From the NCBI GenBank assembly GCA_020002185.1, contig CM034531.1, positions 77,674,291 to 77,738,290 of the forward strand: DNA of 64,000 bases. The letters are read 5' to 3'. Positions 11,437-23,490 of the stretch are shown one piece after another. This stretch comes from Paraescarpia echinospica (lineage: Eukaryota; Annelida; Polychaeta; Sabellida; Siboglinidae). The stretch's first letter is position 1. The number at the start of each line of letters is the position of its first letter. The translations under genes were made by a program, and so were the position numbers. The notes under the pieces were generated by a model. That model worked only from the letters and a program-made list of their open reading frames with translations, did no database searches and had not been told where the DNA came from.

Positions 11437-12734
11437 GCCTACTTCTTTTTAGCAGCCGTTTGAAAGTGGGTGGAGCTTATACCATGAAATTAGATAGTGG
11501 TGCCTCAATCGGTAGATTGGTGAACTGTGTCGACGAAACAATTGTTCGCAGTGTCTAAGACACCGGAATCGGCACCGTTGTATGTCCGTTTATAGTTTAT
11601 TTTAGGAATGACTATCAGGAAACCATTTATATGTATATCTGAATAGCAGAAATCGTAAGCTTTCGAACGATATCAAGATTGTTTGGATCGTAATGGTACA
11701 AACAATCGTTCAAAAAAGCATTTTTGGGACGTGTTTTCAGTTGTTACTTTTTCGCTCGCTTATCTATTTTTTATTATATGTTTAACAACAGTTGCTAACT
11801 TTACTTTATATAATTACTCAGAGATTTCGGATTTAAAATGCATCTTAATTAATAACTATGAATTTGTCACCAATAAATCAACCAAGATCTACCGTTACGC
11901 CTTGGCTACAAAATTATGAACAATGTCATGTTTGGCTTTCCATACCACACATTTTCAAATCGCTCAAGCACAAATTCGTAAGAATCCGTAACAACCATTA
12001 CCGAAATGCATTATAACTTTTCTAACAATCTGCAAGCAAGTAATTAATACAATAGCGGTTATTTATTTAGAATATAGTTCCATTGCGTAAAATGTCTTGA
12101 GGGGGTTTACGAAAACGGGTTGTTCTATGGAATACTACGAATTTTGGGCCAATTAATAGATAATGTGATATTATCGCTCGTGTTTGTATTTTAAAACATT
12201 GGCTTTCGATACACAATGGCAAGATCTAATATTGTGGCAAAAGCTTGATTTCTTATATTAGCGAGTTAATACAAGTCAAGAATATGGAAATACTGGTTCA
12301 ATTCCCTGTATACATTTTGTTGATGGGTCATTCTGTATATTGTTTATAACACAACTATAGAACCATGATAATGTACTTGTATGTTGCATGGAGTCTGTGA
12401 ATAAAGCAATTATTATTATTAATGGATACATAAAATACAAATCAATACAAGCATCCTAACGGTCAACTTGCCGACCGACTGTGGAAGTCAGTGCGCCAAA
12501 ACTCATTTGCATCTATGTATGGAAAGCCAATAAAAAGAAAATGTTACAAGAAGCGACTGACAGGTTACGTATATTGTTCATGAAAACAATCGAGATTCCC
12601 AGGATTGTTTTGGTTGTTTTTTCTGGAAGTTCAGGAAACACTACTAGTCATCTTTAAAAAATTGGCTTTTTAACTAAAAATGTCCGAGTTTGGTAAAAAA
12701 AATGTGCTGATTTCTACTGGACTGTTATTGAATA
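11437..12734. other. non-coding stretch with a LINE-type 3' end
   Basis: No supported gene. The 78-codon open stretch at 11,683 has no ATG at its start, and its hydrophobic composition reflects AT-rich DNA. A sequence at about 12,350-12,421, with GTGAATAAAGC followed by an (ATT)n run, looks like the 3' end of an old LINE or a poly(A) site. Confidence 0.4.
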
Positions 12735-15270
12735 TTTTCCAAAGTGCGTGCTGACAACACGACAGCACCGAGACAGCGTTGGTACGCATTCAGAACGACC
12801 ATCTCCAGTCCCTTGACAGAAGGAAAGGTGTGCTGGCAGTGCTGCTCGACAGAACCGCGACGTATGACAACGTTGACCACTCGATGCATTGTCCTGAAAT
12901 GGCTGGAGTCCAAGGTTGGGGCGAGTACCCGACTAAAGTACTCGAGTACGAGTACTGTGATATGTACAAGTATGAGTAACGAGTACTTCATCCGAGAGAG
13001 TACTCGAGCATGAGTACTTTTGAAAGTAGTCGTACGATTACTTTTGAAAGTACTCGTATGGGTACTTTAGAAAGTACTCGAGCACATGTACTTAATATAA
13101 TTTCTGTTAATCATGTGTCCAACTGCTCCTGTTGCGCAGTCACGCATTATGCCAAATTTTGTAACACCAAAACAAATTTGGACTGGTAGAAATCTAGTCA
13201 CTGGACTGACCTACACCTGAGCATTCCACCTGGGTCCCCATTCCACCTAACCCTATTTCTTTCACTCGTGCAGCGTTGAGCCTGTTGACAATGTCATTGT
13301 AAACAGTTATGCCTTTCGAGATGTGGCAGATCTTCAAAAGGAAGCCAGTTTCTGACTGTATGACTGGATTAGACAACACCAGCTGGTCAGGCCTACACAG
13401 TGTGGAGACTGTTTGAAGCCATTGTGGGTTTATTTGACATTCAAGTGCCAGTAGAGTTCATTGATGTGATGGTCAGTCCTGTCTCCCAGTCTTGTTGAAG
13501 TGATCTGAACCAGTCGGTAAAGAATGTTCATGACAACCCAGAGCTCTTATAGAACGAGGGTATCATGACATCAGTGCAAAATATGAGACATTTGTATTGA
13601 AGATCATAATACATGATGTTATGATAAAATGCATACAAAGCATTCCCAGAGTACTCCCAAAGTACTCATAAATACTCCTATTTTTAATGAGTAACGAGTA
13701 CGAGTATTTTAATATATTCGAGTAAAAGTACGAGTAACGAGTACTTCGTGAGAAATCAGTACTCGAGTACCAATGAGTACGAGTAACGAGTACTTCGGCC
13801 CCAACCCTGCTGGAGTCATACATGTCGAACCGGACTCAGACAGGGTGCAATGGTGGCCGCAACTCACAAAGTATGTTGATCGAATCTGGCATCCCTCAAG
13901 AGTCTATGCTGGGGCCAATCCTATTCTCCATATACACTGCCATTGGGTGCTATTTCCAGAAAGCACAAGCTGCAATACCATCTTTATGCAGATGATGTCC
14001 AGTTGTATGTTGATCTGACTGAAACACGGTTGGTCGCATCGAGCGATGCATTGAAGAAGCGAGACAGTGGATGTCAGACCACAATCTCCTGCTGAACGAC
14101 AACAAGACTGACATAATGAACTGAACATGTAGGCTCGTCTCGACGAAAATCACCTGTGGTTATTGCATTGCTGCTATCTGTGACATAAGGAACAATATAT
14201 GTATGTATACTTGCCAACTGTCCCGAAATTTCCGTATCATCACGTCATCAAATCGTAAACACCTACAAGATGTCTCGTGTGCTAGTATATGCGGAAATAG
14301 CATTGTTCCATCACTGACCATCCGCAACATCGGGATTACGATCGGCTGCGGATTAACAATGTCGCCACGCGTGTGACTGTCACACATGTGCAAGTCAGCG
14401 TACTACCATCTCTACGCGGTCTCAAGGATAAGACATTGTCTCACTTCGGATGCATGTAAGACACCCGCGCTCTAGTGATATCACGGCAGGGTTACAGCAA
14501 CGCGGTGTTGTACGGCATCACGGAGGCACTCGTGAACAAGCTGCAGATGGTGCAGAATTCGCAGCCAGACTGATTGATCGTAAGATAGCGAAAGCACCAG
14601 CACATAGACTAACTCCCGTATTGATCGAGCTGCGCTGGCTTCCGCTTCGCTGGCGTATCCAGTATAAACTACTGTTCCTCGTGTTTACTGCCTTGTATGG
14701 GCTTGCACCAGGATATATTCGAGATTTTGTAACACCCTATTCGCCCACCCGCAACTGCTGATCTGCGTGTGCTGGTATTTCAGCGCCACAACATAGAGAG
14801 CTATGGCAGGCGGGCTTTCTCTGTGTTCGGACCGACCCTCCGGAACGCTTTGCCAATCAACATTCGTCGAACAGACCAGATTTAAGATTTTACTTAAAAC
14901 ACAGTTATTTAAACTGGCTTACTTCCACTGAAGAACTGTGGTGTAGAACACTTTTTTTATGAACATGTGTTTTATTAATTTATATATTTTAATTCTTTAT
15001 TTTTACATAATATAATATTTAATTAATTTCAACATATTATATTTATTTATGTAATTATTAGAATATTTTGGAAACTATGTCATGCATGTTAACTACTTAA
15101 TATATGCAGTCGTTTTTAATTTTAATAATATTTTACGAGGATTATATAATTCTTAAACAATGCTTATAATTCCATGTACGTTTTATGATGTGTGTACGCG
15201 CCTATGAACGGGCTGGTCCGGGATATATGTCGCTTTAGAAATGTTAGTAATAATAATAATAACAATAAAA
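12735..15270 (+). mobile_element. L2/CR1-like LINE, 5'-truncated, frameshifted, split by a hAT element
   Basis: Reverse-transcriptase sequence begins at H-S-T-E-T-A-L-V-R-I-Q-N-D (about 12,757) and continues as V-L-A-V-L-L-D-R. It is interrupted at 12,910 and resumes at 13,818 as L-K-W-L-E-S-Y-M-S-N-R-T-Q, once the insertion and one copy of its target duplication are ignored. It then shows SGIPQESMLGPILF and LYADDVQLYV. The C-terminal part near 14,550-14,760 (L-I-E-L-R-W-L-P-L-R-W-R-I; Y-G-L-A-P-G-Y) is typical of the CR1/L2 group. At least three frameshifts are present. The 3' UTR ends near 15,270 in TCGCTTTAGAAATG plus (TAA)n, the style of L2 tails. Confidence 0.8.
12911..13809. mobile_element. 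non-autonomous hAT element (899 bp) with 8-bp target duplication
   Basis: The ends are CAAGGTTGGGGCGAGTAC and, inverted at the right, CAGGGTTGGGGCCGAAGTAC. The 8-bp CTGGAGTC flanks both sides (12,903-12,910 and 13,810-13,817), as expected for a hAT insertion. Removing the element plus one duplicate restores the LINE reading L-K-W-L-E-S-Y, which proves the boundaries. Both subterminal regions are packed with GAGTAC and GAGTAACGAGTAC-type repeats in both orientations, probably transposase-binding arrays or hairpins. The middle holds no recognisable transposase. Confidence 0.9.
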
Positions 15271-15639
15271 GAACAATCGGCCGATAAATTTATAAAAATG
15301 GTTTGCCTAATTAACATAGATGCAAACACAATTTTTTTTAGAAAGCATAGGCGGGACGGCTGTAAAATAATGATGATGATGATAGGCGGGTCTATGGGGC
15401 TGAGGGCACGTGCCCCCTAGACCCTTGGATTTCGCCGCACTATGCGCAGGTAAATGCCACTCACCTGTTCTGTTTGAAGACAGGAGACTCGCTAGCGTTG
15501 AGGACGACACGGACTGGCCCTGAAGCTTCACTTGCAAACTGAAGCATGTCGGACAAACAGGACGAACGTTCATAGACGAGTAAAGTGTAGACTACGAGGC
15601 GTGACACATTGAAATATAATAACTTTCGAATTGGTCAGC

Positions 15640-15640
<1 letters not shown>
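15271..15640. other. non-coding stretch, nothing supported
   Basis: A short (ATG)n run lies near 15,369-15,383. There are short ORFs on both strands with no recognisable family. Confidence 0.4.
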
Positions 15641-15708
<68 letters not shown>

Positions 15709-15780
15709 TGAATGTGTGCGTGCGTGCGTGCGTGCGTGCGTGCGTACATACGTGCGTGCGTGCATATGAGTGCGCGTGTG
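15641..15780. repeat. compound microsatellite (TG)n then (TGCG)n
   Basis: A long uninterrupted TG run to about 15,704 is followed by TGCG repeats to about 15,765 with a few changes. The ORFs of repeated Cys-Val or His-Thr across it are artefacts of the repeat. Confidence 0.95.
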
Positions 15781-17590
15781 TCAGAATTTGCCTTTATCAA
15801 GATTTCAGTATTTTTATATTTGTTCCCGGCTTAAACCGGACGCATTTTATACATTTTATTTTGTATTTAACTGATTTTGTCATATGATGAGCAGGTTTTA
15901 GTATTGCATGCAGGGGGCTATGTGACAAATGTGTGCTCGGGATTCAGTGATAAGATTATGTTAATCTTTCTAACCCACGGAATAAATTACCTGGACGGAC
16001 ACTGCGCCCCAGAAGGCGTCGACGGCGACGTTGCTGCATTCGGCCGGACAATGGTCATAGTTAATCCCCGGCTCCCCCACTTGACCGCACCAGTGCAGGC
16101 GGTCAGCTATGTAACCTGGCACCGTGTATGAGTAGGGTAAAGTAATGATCTTTCTAAACGAGCGTCAGTAACATAAAGTGAAAGAGTGAAAAATCAAGAT
16201 TCAGATATGTTTTTAAACATTATATATCGTCTATCCGCTCATTTTAATTAGCAATGATTTTTTGCATTCTTGAAATGTGCGGATTGATGAAGCACGGAGT
16301 AATTAAACAAGAATAGTGTTTTTAGATTGGTCCCAAATAATGCAGATTACCGAAGAAAACGTGTTATCGAAGAATGAATAAACGAGACGCGGCTGTATCA
16401 TCTTACTAAATTGTACACATCATCATTACTGTGCATTGTACTTAGTACATTAACACCATATGATTGTTGATAGGTTTAGCCACGTAACATAATATTCTTT
16501 TTCTTCTTCTTCTTTTTCCGTATGATTCAAGGGGGGTCGTCACGTGTCACACTGTAGAACCTGAAGTCAGGCGCTTGCTGTCTCGTCCAGCCTGATGAGT
16601 TCGCCGTTGGATTTGTGTAGCGGACACTCACTGGTAATGTGGAGTGCATCAAATTGATGTGTCACTATGGCAACATCTCCTTGCTATTTATATACGTATA
16701 ACATCCTACATATTTCGTGACAACATTGATCTTCTTCTCCTCCAACAGGTCACATGGCTGAAGATGTTAGCGATCATGGTTCTCCACGCAATTCTGTCTT
16801 TTGCAATAGCCAACAGCTGTTCAGATATCATTGGCTCGTCTCGAGCAATCTGTTTAGACTATTCCTGTATTTTACTCCTTCTTAGTCATTATTTACAATA
16901 CTTCATAAAGAGTGTTACATCATAACATGCTTTCAAATTGTCGTACAACGTGTTCCGTTCTTATTGCTGCGACCGACTTCAGTGCCGACCGTGCTGACAG
17001 CTATGCTTCCTGCAGCATCAATAGAGATCGTCACGACAATGCTAAACTACTGTACGTACCTAAAGGTGTGTCTGCTATAGCGTAGCCCCGGCGACCGCTG
17101 ACAGTGTATGCGTGAAAGAATGGATATTAATCTTCCCAGAACACGACCTATAACAGACAATGTCAGTGTCACCACTTGCAAAACGGTGTTGAATATCGGA
17201 AACAATAGAACATGTACCGTGGGGCTGTTAGATATGTGCGTTTTGACTGCTTAAATAACTGGAGCAGCAGATTATATTGATTTGAATGCATTAACCACAG
17301 GCCCCTATAGTTTAACGTAGTTTCTATGTTTTCGCATGCAGTTGGCGACATGACTGAGAATCGATAATGTTACACTAACTAATAAAACTCGAAGATAGAC
17401 ATCCATTGTTTTGCCTCTTCGAAAACGATAAGCAACAGCAGTAGCAACAACACAATAACCAAACGGGCAGTAACCACGTGATTAACAACACCACCAGCAA
17501 CAACAAAACCAGCATCACCATAACTGCAATATGAATAATAAAACGGCAGACAACTTCAGAACCAATACAAACAACATCAACATGGTTGAC
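15781..17590. other. intergenic, no gene supported; pyrimidine run and one possible leader-like ORF
   Basis: A (TTC)n run lies at 16,498-16,517. At 16,750 a pyrimidine-rich tract ending CTCCAACAG could be a splice acceptor. An ATG at 16,764 opens 53 codons starting with a hydrophobic leader (M-L-A-I-M-V-L-H-A-I-L-S-F-A) and three cysteines. This is too little to call a gene. Confidence 0.3.
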
Positions 17591-18800
17591 AACACCACCA
17601 GCACCATGGTCAACAACACCACCAGCACCATGGTCGACATCTACATCACCAGCACCATGGTCGACATCTACACCACCAATACCATGGTCGACATCTACAC
17701 CATCAGCACCATGATCGACATATACACCACCAGCACCATGGTCGACATCTACACCACCAACACCATGGTCGACATCTACACCACCAGCACCATGGTCGAC
17801 ATCTACACCACCAGCACCATGGTCGACATCTACACCACTAACACCATGGTCGACATCTACACCACCAGCACCATGGTCGACATCTACACCACCAGCACCA
17901 TGCTCGACATCTACACCACCAACACCATGGTCGACATCTACACCACCAGCACCATGGTCGACATCTACACCACCAGCACCATGGTCGACATCTACACCAC
18001 CAACACCATGGTCGACATCTACAGCACCATGGTCGACATCTACACCACCATCACCATGGTCGACATCTACACCACCAGCACCATGGTCGACATATACACC
18101 ACCAACACCATGGTCGACATATACACCACCAGCACCATGGTCGACATCTACACCACCAGCACCATGGTCGACATCTACGCCACCAACACCATGGTCGACA
18201 TCTACACCACCAGCACCATGCACGACATCTACACCACCAGCACCATGGTCGACATTTACACCACCAACACCATGGTCGACATCTACACCACCAACACCAT
18301 GGTCGACATCTACACCACCAACACCATGGTCGACATCTACACCACCAGCACCATGGTCGACATCTACACCACCAACACCATGGTCGACATCTACACCACC
18401 AGCACCATGGTCGACATCTACACCACCAACACCATGGTCGTCATCTACACCACCAACACCATGGTCGACATCTACACCACCAACACCATGGTCGACATCT
18501 ACACCACCAGCACCATGGTCGACATCTACACCACCAACACCATGGTCGACATCTACACTACCAACACCATGGTCGACATCTACACCACCAACACCATGGT
18601 CGACATCTACACCACCAGCACTATGGTCGACATCTACACCACCAGCACCATGGTCGACATCTACACCACCAGCACTATGGTCGACATCTATACCACCAGC
18701 ACTATGGTCGACATCTACACCACCAGCACCATGGTCGACATCTACACCACCAGCACCATGGTCGACATCTACACCACCAGCACTATGGTCGACATCTACA
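17591..18800. repeat. 27-bp minisatellite, about 44 copies, open in frame on both strands
   Basis: The unit contains CCATGGTCGACATCTACACC plus seven more bases (ACCAGCA or ACCAACA types). Because 27 is nine codons, the plus strand is open for 479 codons (17,531-18,970) as repeats of T-M-V-D-I-Y-T-T-S/N. The minus strand is open for 282 codons as G-A-G-G-V-D-V-D-H repeats. Each full unit carries NcoI and SalI sites. In the left third the Ser/Asn variants follow an N-S-S order, an 81-bp higher-order unit; the right end is a run of S units. One shortened copy lies near 18,022. No signal peptide, domain or codon-level selection can be seen, so it is called a satellite rather than a gene. Confidence 0.9.
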
Positions 18801-19160
18801 CCATCATCAATATCGACAATGATAACGACACCAGCAACAACGTCAGTAACGGCAACAACTCAACCAAGGATAATGGTGGCGGTGGCGGTGGTTCCGTCAG
18901 TAATCGTTATCGTACACTTTCGTTTACAACGCATTTGACTGGAGAATACACATCTGACATGTTCTTGTAAGTTTTTACTGGTCCTTATCTGCTTTATATT
19001 AGTAATTTCCGCTGCCTCTTACATGTAACGATTGATCTGTTTGTGTGCAAATATCTGATAATATCCAGGATGGAAATGAGGCAGTATAATGTAACTTGAT
19101 TGCTTGGTTTGGTCACAGCGTGTCTATTTCCCCTCAAATGACTCTATCGTAAAGGGTGGG

Positions 19161-19289
19161 AGGCTAATCCACATATATGTGCATAAGTGTACGAACAAAT
19201 TGCTTCTGGCTAATCCACATATATGTCCATAAGTGTACGAACAAATTGCTTCTGGCTAATCCACATATATGTGCATAAGTGTAATTGCT
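19161..19289. repeat. 47-bp tandem repeat, almost three copies
   Basis: GGCTAATCCACATATATGT begins copies at about 19,161, 19,208 and 19,255. The first two are nearly identical over 47 bp, ending AAATTGCTTCT. The last has an internal deletion. Confidence 0.85.
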
Positions 19290-19671
19290 TCTGGTGTGTA
19301 ATCAGCATGTTTCTAAGCATAATGTCAGGTTGTGTTGTGTTGCGTCAACGTCAATAAGTTGATTGGGACTGCGGCATCATACTTCCCGTTAATTTACATT
19401 AATTCTATACCCTTAATTTTCGGAATCAATATAGTTATAAGCTAACTTTTCTCTTCTTATAATAATACCACTAAACCACGGGATTTCCCTTACCTTGGTA
19501 CGCATGTGCAGACTACTGGTTGCGTTGACAAAAGACGAGTAACTTTCCACAGTGACGTCACATGGGGAGCGATAACTAAAGGCCGAACGGAACTTCTCCC
19601 ACAAAGATGTGCAGTTCACCGATCTAAGAAAATATCAGTTATTCTGTTCGTTGTTGTGCCCAAATGACACC

Positions 19672-19985
19672 GTAAATAAAGGTACGTTCTTATGTAGCGT
19701 CTTCAGGACTGCTCAAAGCGCTTTACATTTAACTCCCTGGCAGATCTGTTCAATCGAACACCTTCTCGACTTCTCTGGGATGCATCTAGCCACGCTACAA
19801 TTAATGTGCGAAGACTGTTCGTACACAAATGTCCACCACTGTCTGTAGCTAGGTGGCAGGTACTCATTCATACAGCTAAGTGAACTGGAGCAACGTAGAG
19901 TGAACGAACTTGCCCAAGGTTCGACACGGCAGCACAGGATTCGAACCTGGTAAATGCGCTGGAAAGGCAGCTAGCACAAGGCAGT
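19672..19985 (-). mobile_element. tRNA-derived SINE with L2-like tail, copy 2
   Basis: This is the reverse complement of the family at 16-339: B box GGTTCGAATCC (about 19,938-19,948), the AACCTTGGGCAAGTTCGTTC block, the GTGTACGAACAGTCTTCGCA block and the 3' AGCGCTTTGAGCAGTCCTGA tail. Its 5' head is diverged or truncated beyond the B box. Confidence 0.75.
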
Positions 19986-19989
19986 TTAA

Positions 19990-21615
19990 ACGCCTAGACA
20001 TGTTTGTTCATTTTGACAACTCTGATGCTTCGTTTGATTCGACCACGGACCATCGTGGTGTAAACGACTTGATTATTGTCAAAAAGTGCTGCAAACTTAC
20101 CTTTTCAAAATTACAAACACCAATTATATTACACATTACCGAGATCGTATTACCGAGAACAACACACCGTAATATATTGCGCCTTAACAGACCAAGGGAC
20201 TGTAATAGGAATATAACATACTATTATTAGTATTGTTATTGCTGCTACGTACATAATAGCCGTGGGAACGAAACATCGGATAAAACGTATTGTGTATAGA
20301 TTTATTCGATTCTATCGCAAGTAATACTATTGTGATCCAAAAGTTCGATTTCGGTAGCGCTGTTGCTGGTAACCGACAACATCTTAGTAAAACAGTCATC
20401 TTGAAAAGTGGCGTTTCTTATCGACGTAGTCGATGACATGCAACAGTATGTAGACTATGAACGCTTTGTGGCTACTATCACTACTAGCTAGCTAGTATCA
20501 CTACCAGCGGATTCATATATCTATGAAAACTGCACTGCACATAGACCAGGCTTATACAAAACTAGTTGGTTAAGCGTCAGTCTGTACAAAGAAGGACGTC
20601 AGTGTATTTCTAACTGTGTACACCACCATCAACACTCAAGTAGGCCTCCTCTTACGTCAGAAGTGTGACTTCAGCGTAAGTCAGATCACTCAAGTGATCA
20701 GATCAGTAAAATGTCGTAAAACTCATTTTTCATTCAGCAAGTCTCACAGCAAGCACTTACCTACGTATTACTGGATCTACGATATTGTAATAAAACAGAC
20801 AGCGTCCGATAAATGTTTGTTGAATATCGGGGGTTGTATGCAACCCCTCGCCAATCCCAAAGATGAACAGTAACCACGGAACGATCAGATAAACCCGAGG
20901 GGGAAGGAGCTGCCTTGCCATCATGGCCGACGGGTGCATCTCCCGCTTTTGAGGCGTTTGTTTTGTTATCGCCCGTCGCTAGCTGTGTTTATGTCATGTT
21001 AATATGGAAGATAACGTTGGGATCTGTCCTGTCAATGTTTACACTGGCTTTGCAGTGTAGTCTAAAGCGTTTTAATCTACTTAATTTTAACTTATCTACG
21101 TAAGCACACTTCTACAACTGCGTGTGTGGCTAGACGCCGAGAGAATGTTGTGTCTGTGCGTGAAGTGTGTGTGCGTGGGTACATGACACACACATGTCGT
21201 ATCAAAGATCAATGGTCGAGACACATCAATATAACAAGCTTTTATATGCATCATGCAATGACGATAGCCTTTTAACCGTGATCACACCCTCAACAATAGC
21301 GAGTCCATGATGCGTTCATATCTGCATGGAATTTAGCAAGATTCATGCACTAATGGTGTTCTTATACGTCTACAACGACATTTGTTTGACCTACTTATGG
21401 GTTGATTGTAATAGTGTTGCTACTGTATGTTTCTGTACAACTGGTAAATTGCTAGTTATATGTCTGCCTGTCTGTCTCGCTATCTGTCAGTATGCCTGCC
21501 ATCCCTCTTTTAATCAAGTTGGCAGTTATTTCTGTAAGACTCACAGAATCATACTTAGCAATAATATCCGAACAACAAACGATTCATGCTCCAGATTTTA
21601 GTAACTAAATTTAGT
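19990..21615. other. intergenic stretch, nothing supported
   Basis: Short ORFs only. A small CTAGCTAGCTAG palindromic cluster lies near 20,485-20,500. No gene, RNA or complete mobile element was recognised. Confidence 0.4.
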
Positions 21616-21621
21616 AACTAA

Positions 21622-22140
21622 AGCTAGGATTCCATATGTACGGATGCGGCATGCGGCATGCGGATCCGGAATGCGTTTTGCGTGATTCCATGCGTGCGGA
21701 ACGCAGTGCGTTTTCTCTTTCCGCTTCCGTCTAGCATTCAGCATAAAATTATAAGATAGGGTGATGATGCACTTCTTCCACCAATACTTCTACTTGAACT
21801 GTTGGAAGTTTCTTAGACGGCTTGTTTCAATCCCCAATATCTACGCCGCCATTTTGAAAGTTGGGAAAATACCTGTATAATGACGTCACTCCTAGGAATT
21901 TCCTGTCCGATTCGTGTGTGGATACGATTTGAATCGCTACATGGAGCGATTCAATTTGCCGCATCCGTATCCGCGCGACAACACGCATCTGCATCCGCAC
22001 ACATGGAATCACTCCTATGAATTCCCACTATAGCCATTTGCTGTCGCATGCCGCATCCGCACACATGGAATCACTCCTATGAAATCCCACTATAGTCATT
22101 TGTTGTCGCATGCCGCATCCGTACATATGGAATCGTAGCT
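21622..22140. mobile_element. PIF/Harbinger-like MITE, long copy (519 bp)
   Basis: The ends AGCTAGGATTCCATATGTAC and its inverted near-copy (one mismatch) are flanked by TAA at 21,619-21,621 and 22,141-22,143. The right side holds a duplicated subterminal block of about 60 bp (GCCATTTGCTGTCGCATGCC near 22,032 and again near 22,094). GCATGCGG motifs repeat at the left. It is longer than the 276-bp relative at 3,043 and has no transposase. Confidence 0.85.
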
Positions 22141-22255
22141 TAAAGCGTAACATTATATTCTTCAATTGTGTGTTGTTAAATCGGCATAACGTTTTTTCAA
22201 TAGTTGCTTCATAACAATAAGCGATAATTCGACATAAATGCCATAAGCAGCAATG

Positions 22256-22445
22256 AATAATAATAAGAAGAAGGAGAAGTAGAAGAAAGAGAAGAAGACG
22301 AAGAAGATGAAGAAGAAAAGGAAGAAGATGAAGAAGAAGAAGAAGGAGAAGAAGGAGAAGAAGATGAATAAGGAGAAGATGAAGAAGAAGGAGATGAAGG
22401 AGAAGAAAACGAAGGAGAAGAAGATGAAGGAGAAGAAGAACGAAC
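22256..22445. repeat. imperfect (GAA)/(GAT) triplet repeat
   Basis: A purine-rich GAAGAAGATGAA-type tract covers about 190 bp on the plus strand. The Leu- or Phe-rich minus-strand ORFs across it (22,028-22,551) are repeat artefacts. Confidence 0.9.
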
Positions 22446-22449
22446 AACA

Positions 22450-23466
22450 ACAACAATAACAACAGTAACAAGAAAAACAATGGTTATGGGTGTTGTGGAC
22501 TACGCAGAGACGCCACTGAGTGGGAAATAGATTCATGCTGGTAGCTGACATTTCTGATTGTCGTGGTCGAGTGAAATAAACATAATACGTCCTTGTCCAG
22601 TGATCGTGTATTGGACAGTTTTGGGTACGATTCGTTTCTAGTACGCAGTGTCTCGAACTCTTGCCAACTGCGCCCCCAGCAAGATGTTTGGCATTGATAT
22701 CACTACGTAAAACATGTGAATTTTATGCTAAGTGTTCTTGGATAGTCACGCGGTTATCACGCGGCTACCCAAACGTAAACAACACAAAACACATTCCTCT
22801 GGAATCGACTTTGTATAAATACCTTGCGATATATGGGTATCGGCCTATAACATCATTATTTAAACTTTACCTAATGCTATAAGTTCCATGCGTCCTGGTA
22901 CTGGACGTGAATACGAACCAATCAGCAATAACAACATGACGGTAAGTTTCATTGACATTGATCATCAGCCCTTCCGTTAATCTCGATTTACCGCAATTCT
23001 AAAGGAGTTCGTCTCTTTGTTTTTTGTCGATTTTGTATTGATTGTTTATACTCAACGGGTCTAGCGCAATATTTGCTTATGCGTGTGTTTCTATTGTAGA
23101 TGTCATAAGGACGGAAAAACAAAGCAAAAATTAATATGTTATTGTTTAAATAGATATAACTGATGTTTAGTTACTAAATAAATGGCACAATGTTCTTATG
23201 CTTACGCTTCTGTGGCTTACCTCATTATTTTGTGTAACACAGTTGAAGGTAAACTATACTAAGTTGATAGAATTAAGATTTATTTTAATGACATCAATTA
23301 ATATGTTACTATAATTATGCATTATATTGCGTATGTAAACATTTAATAATAATGTATCAACAACAACAATGTTATATGTGTATAGTGGTTTTTGGATGTT
23401 TCTTTCCTAAAAAATCAAATAATACTGACATAGGACCGATAACATTCACGCTATTAATATTTGCAG
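22450..23466. other. intergenic or intron stretch upstream of the Cys-rich exon
   Basis: No exon was identified with confidence. If the gene at 23,491 has an upstream exon, it may lie here, because its visible exon begins right after a splice-acceptor-like TATTTGCAG. Confidence 0.35.
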
Positions 23467-23490
23467 AGATCAAGGCCTGTTCTTCTCGTG

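Noticed and set aside
22028..22551. 150- and 129-codon Leu/Phe-rich ORFs on the minus strand
   Set aside because: They are translations of the GAA/GAT repeat.
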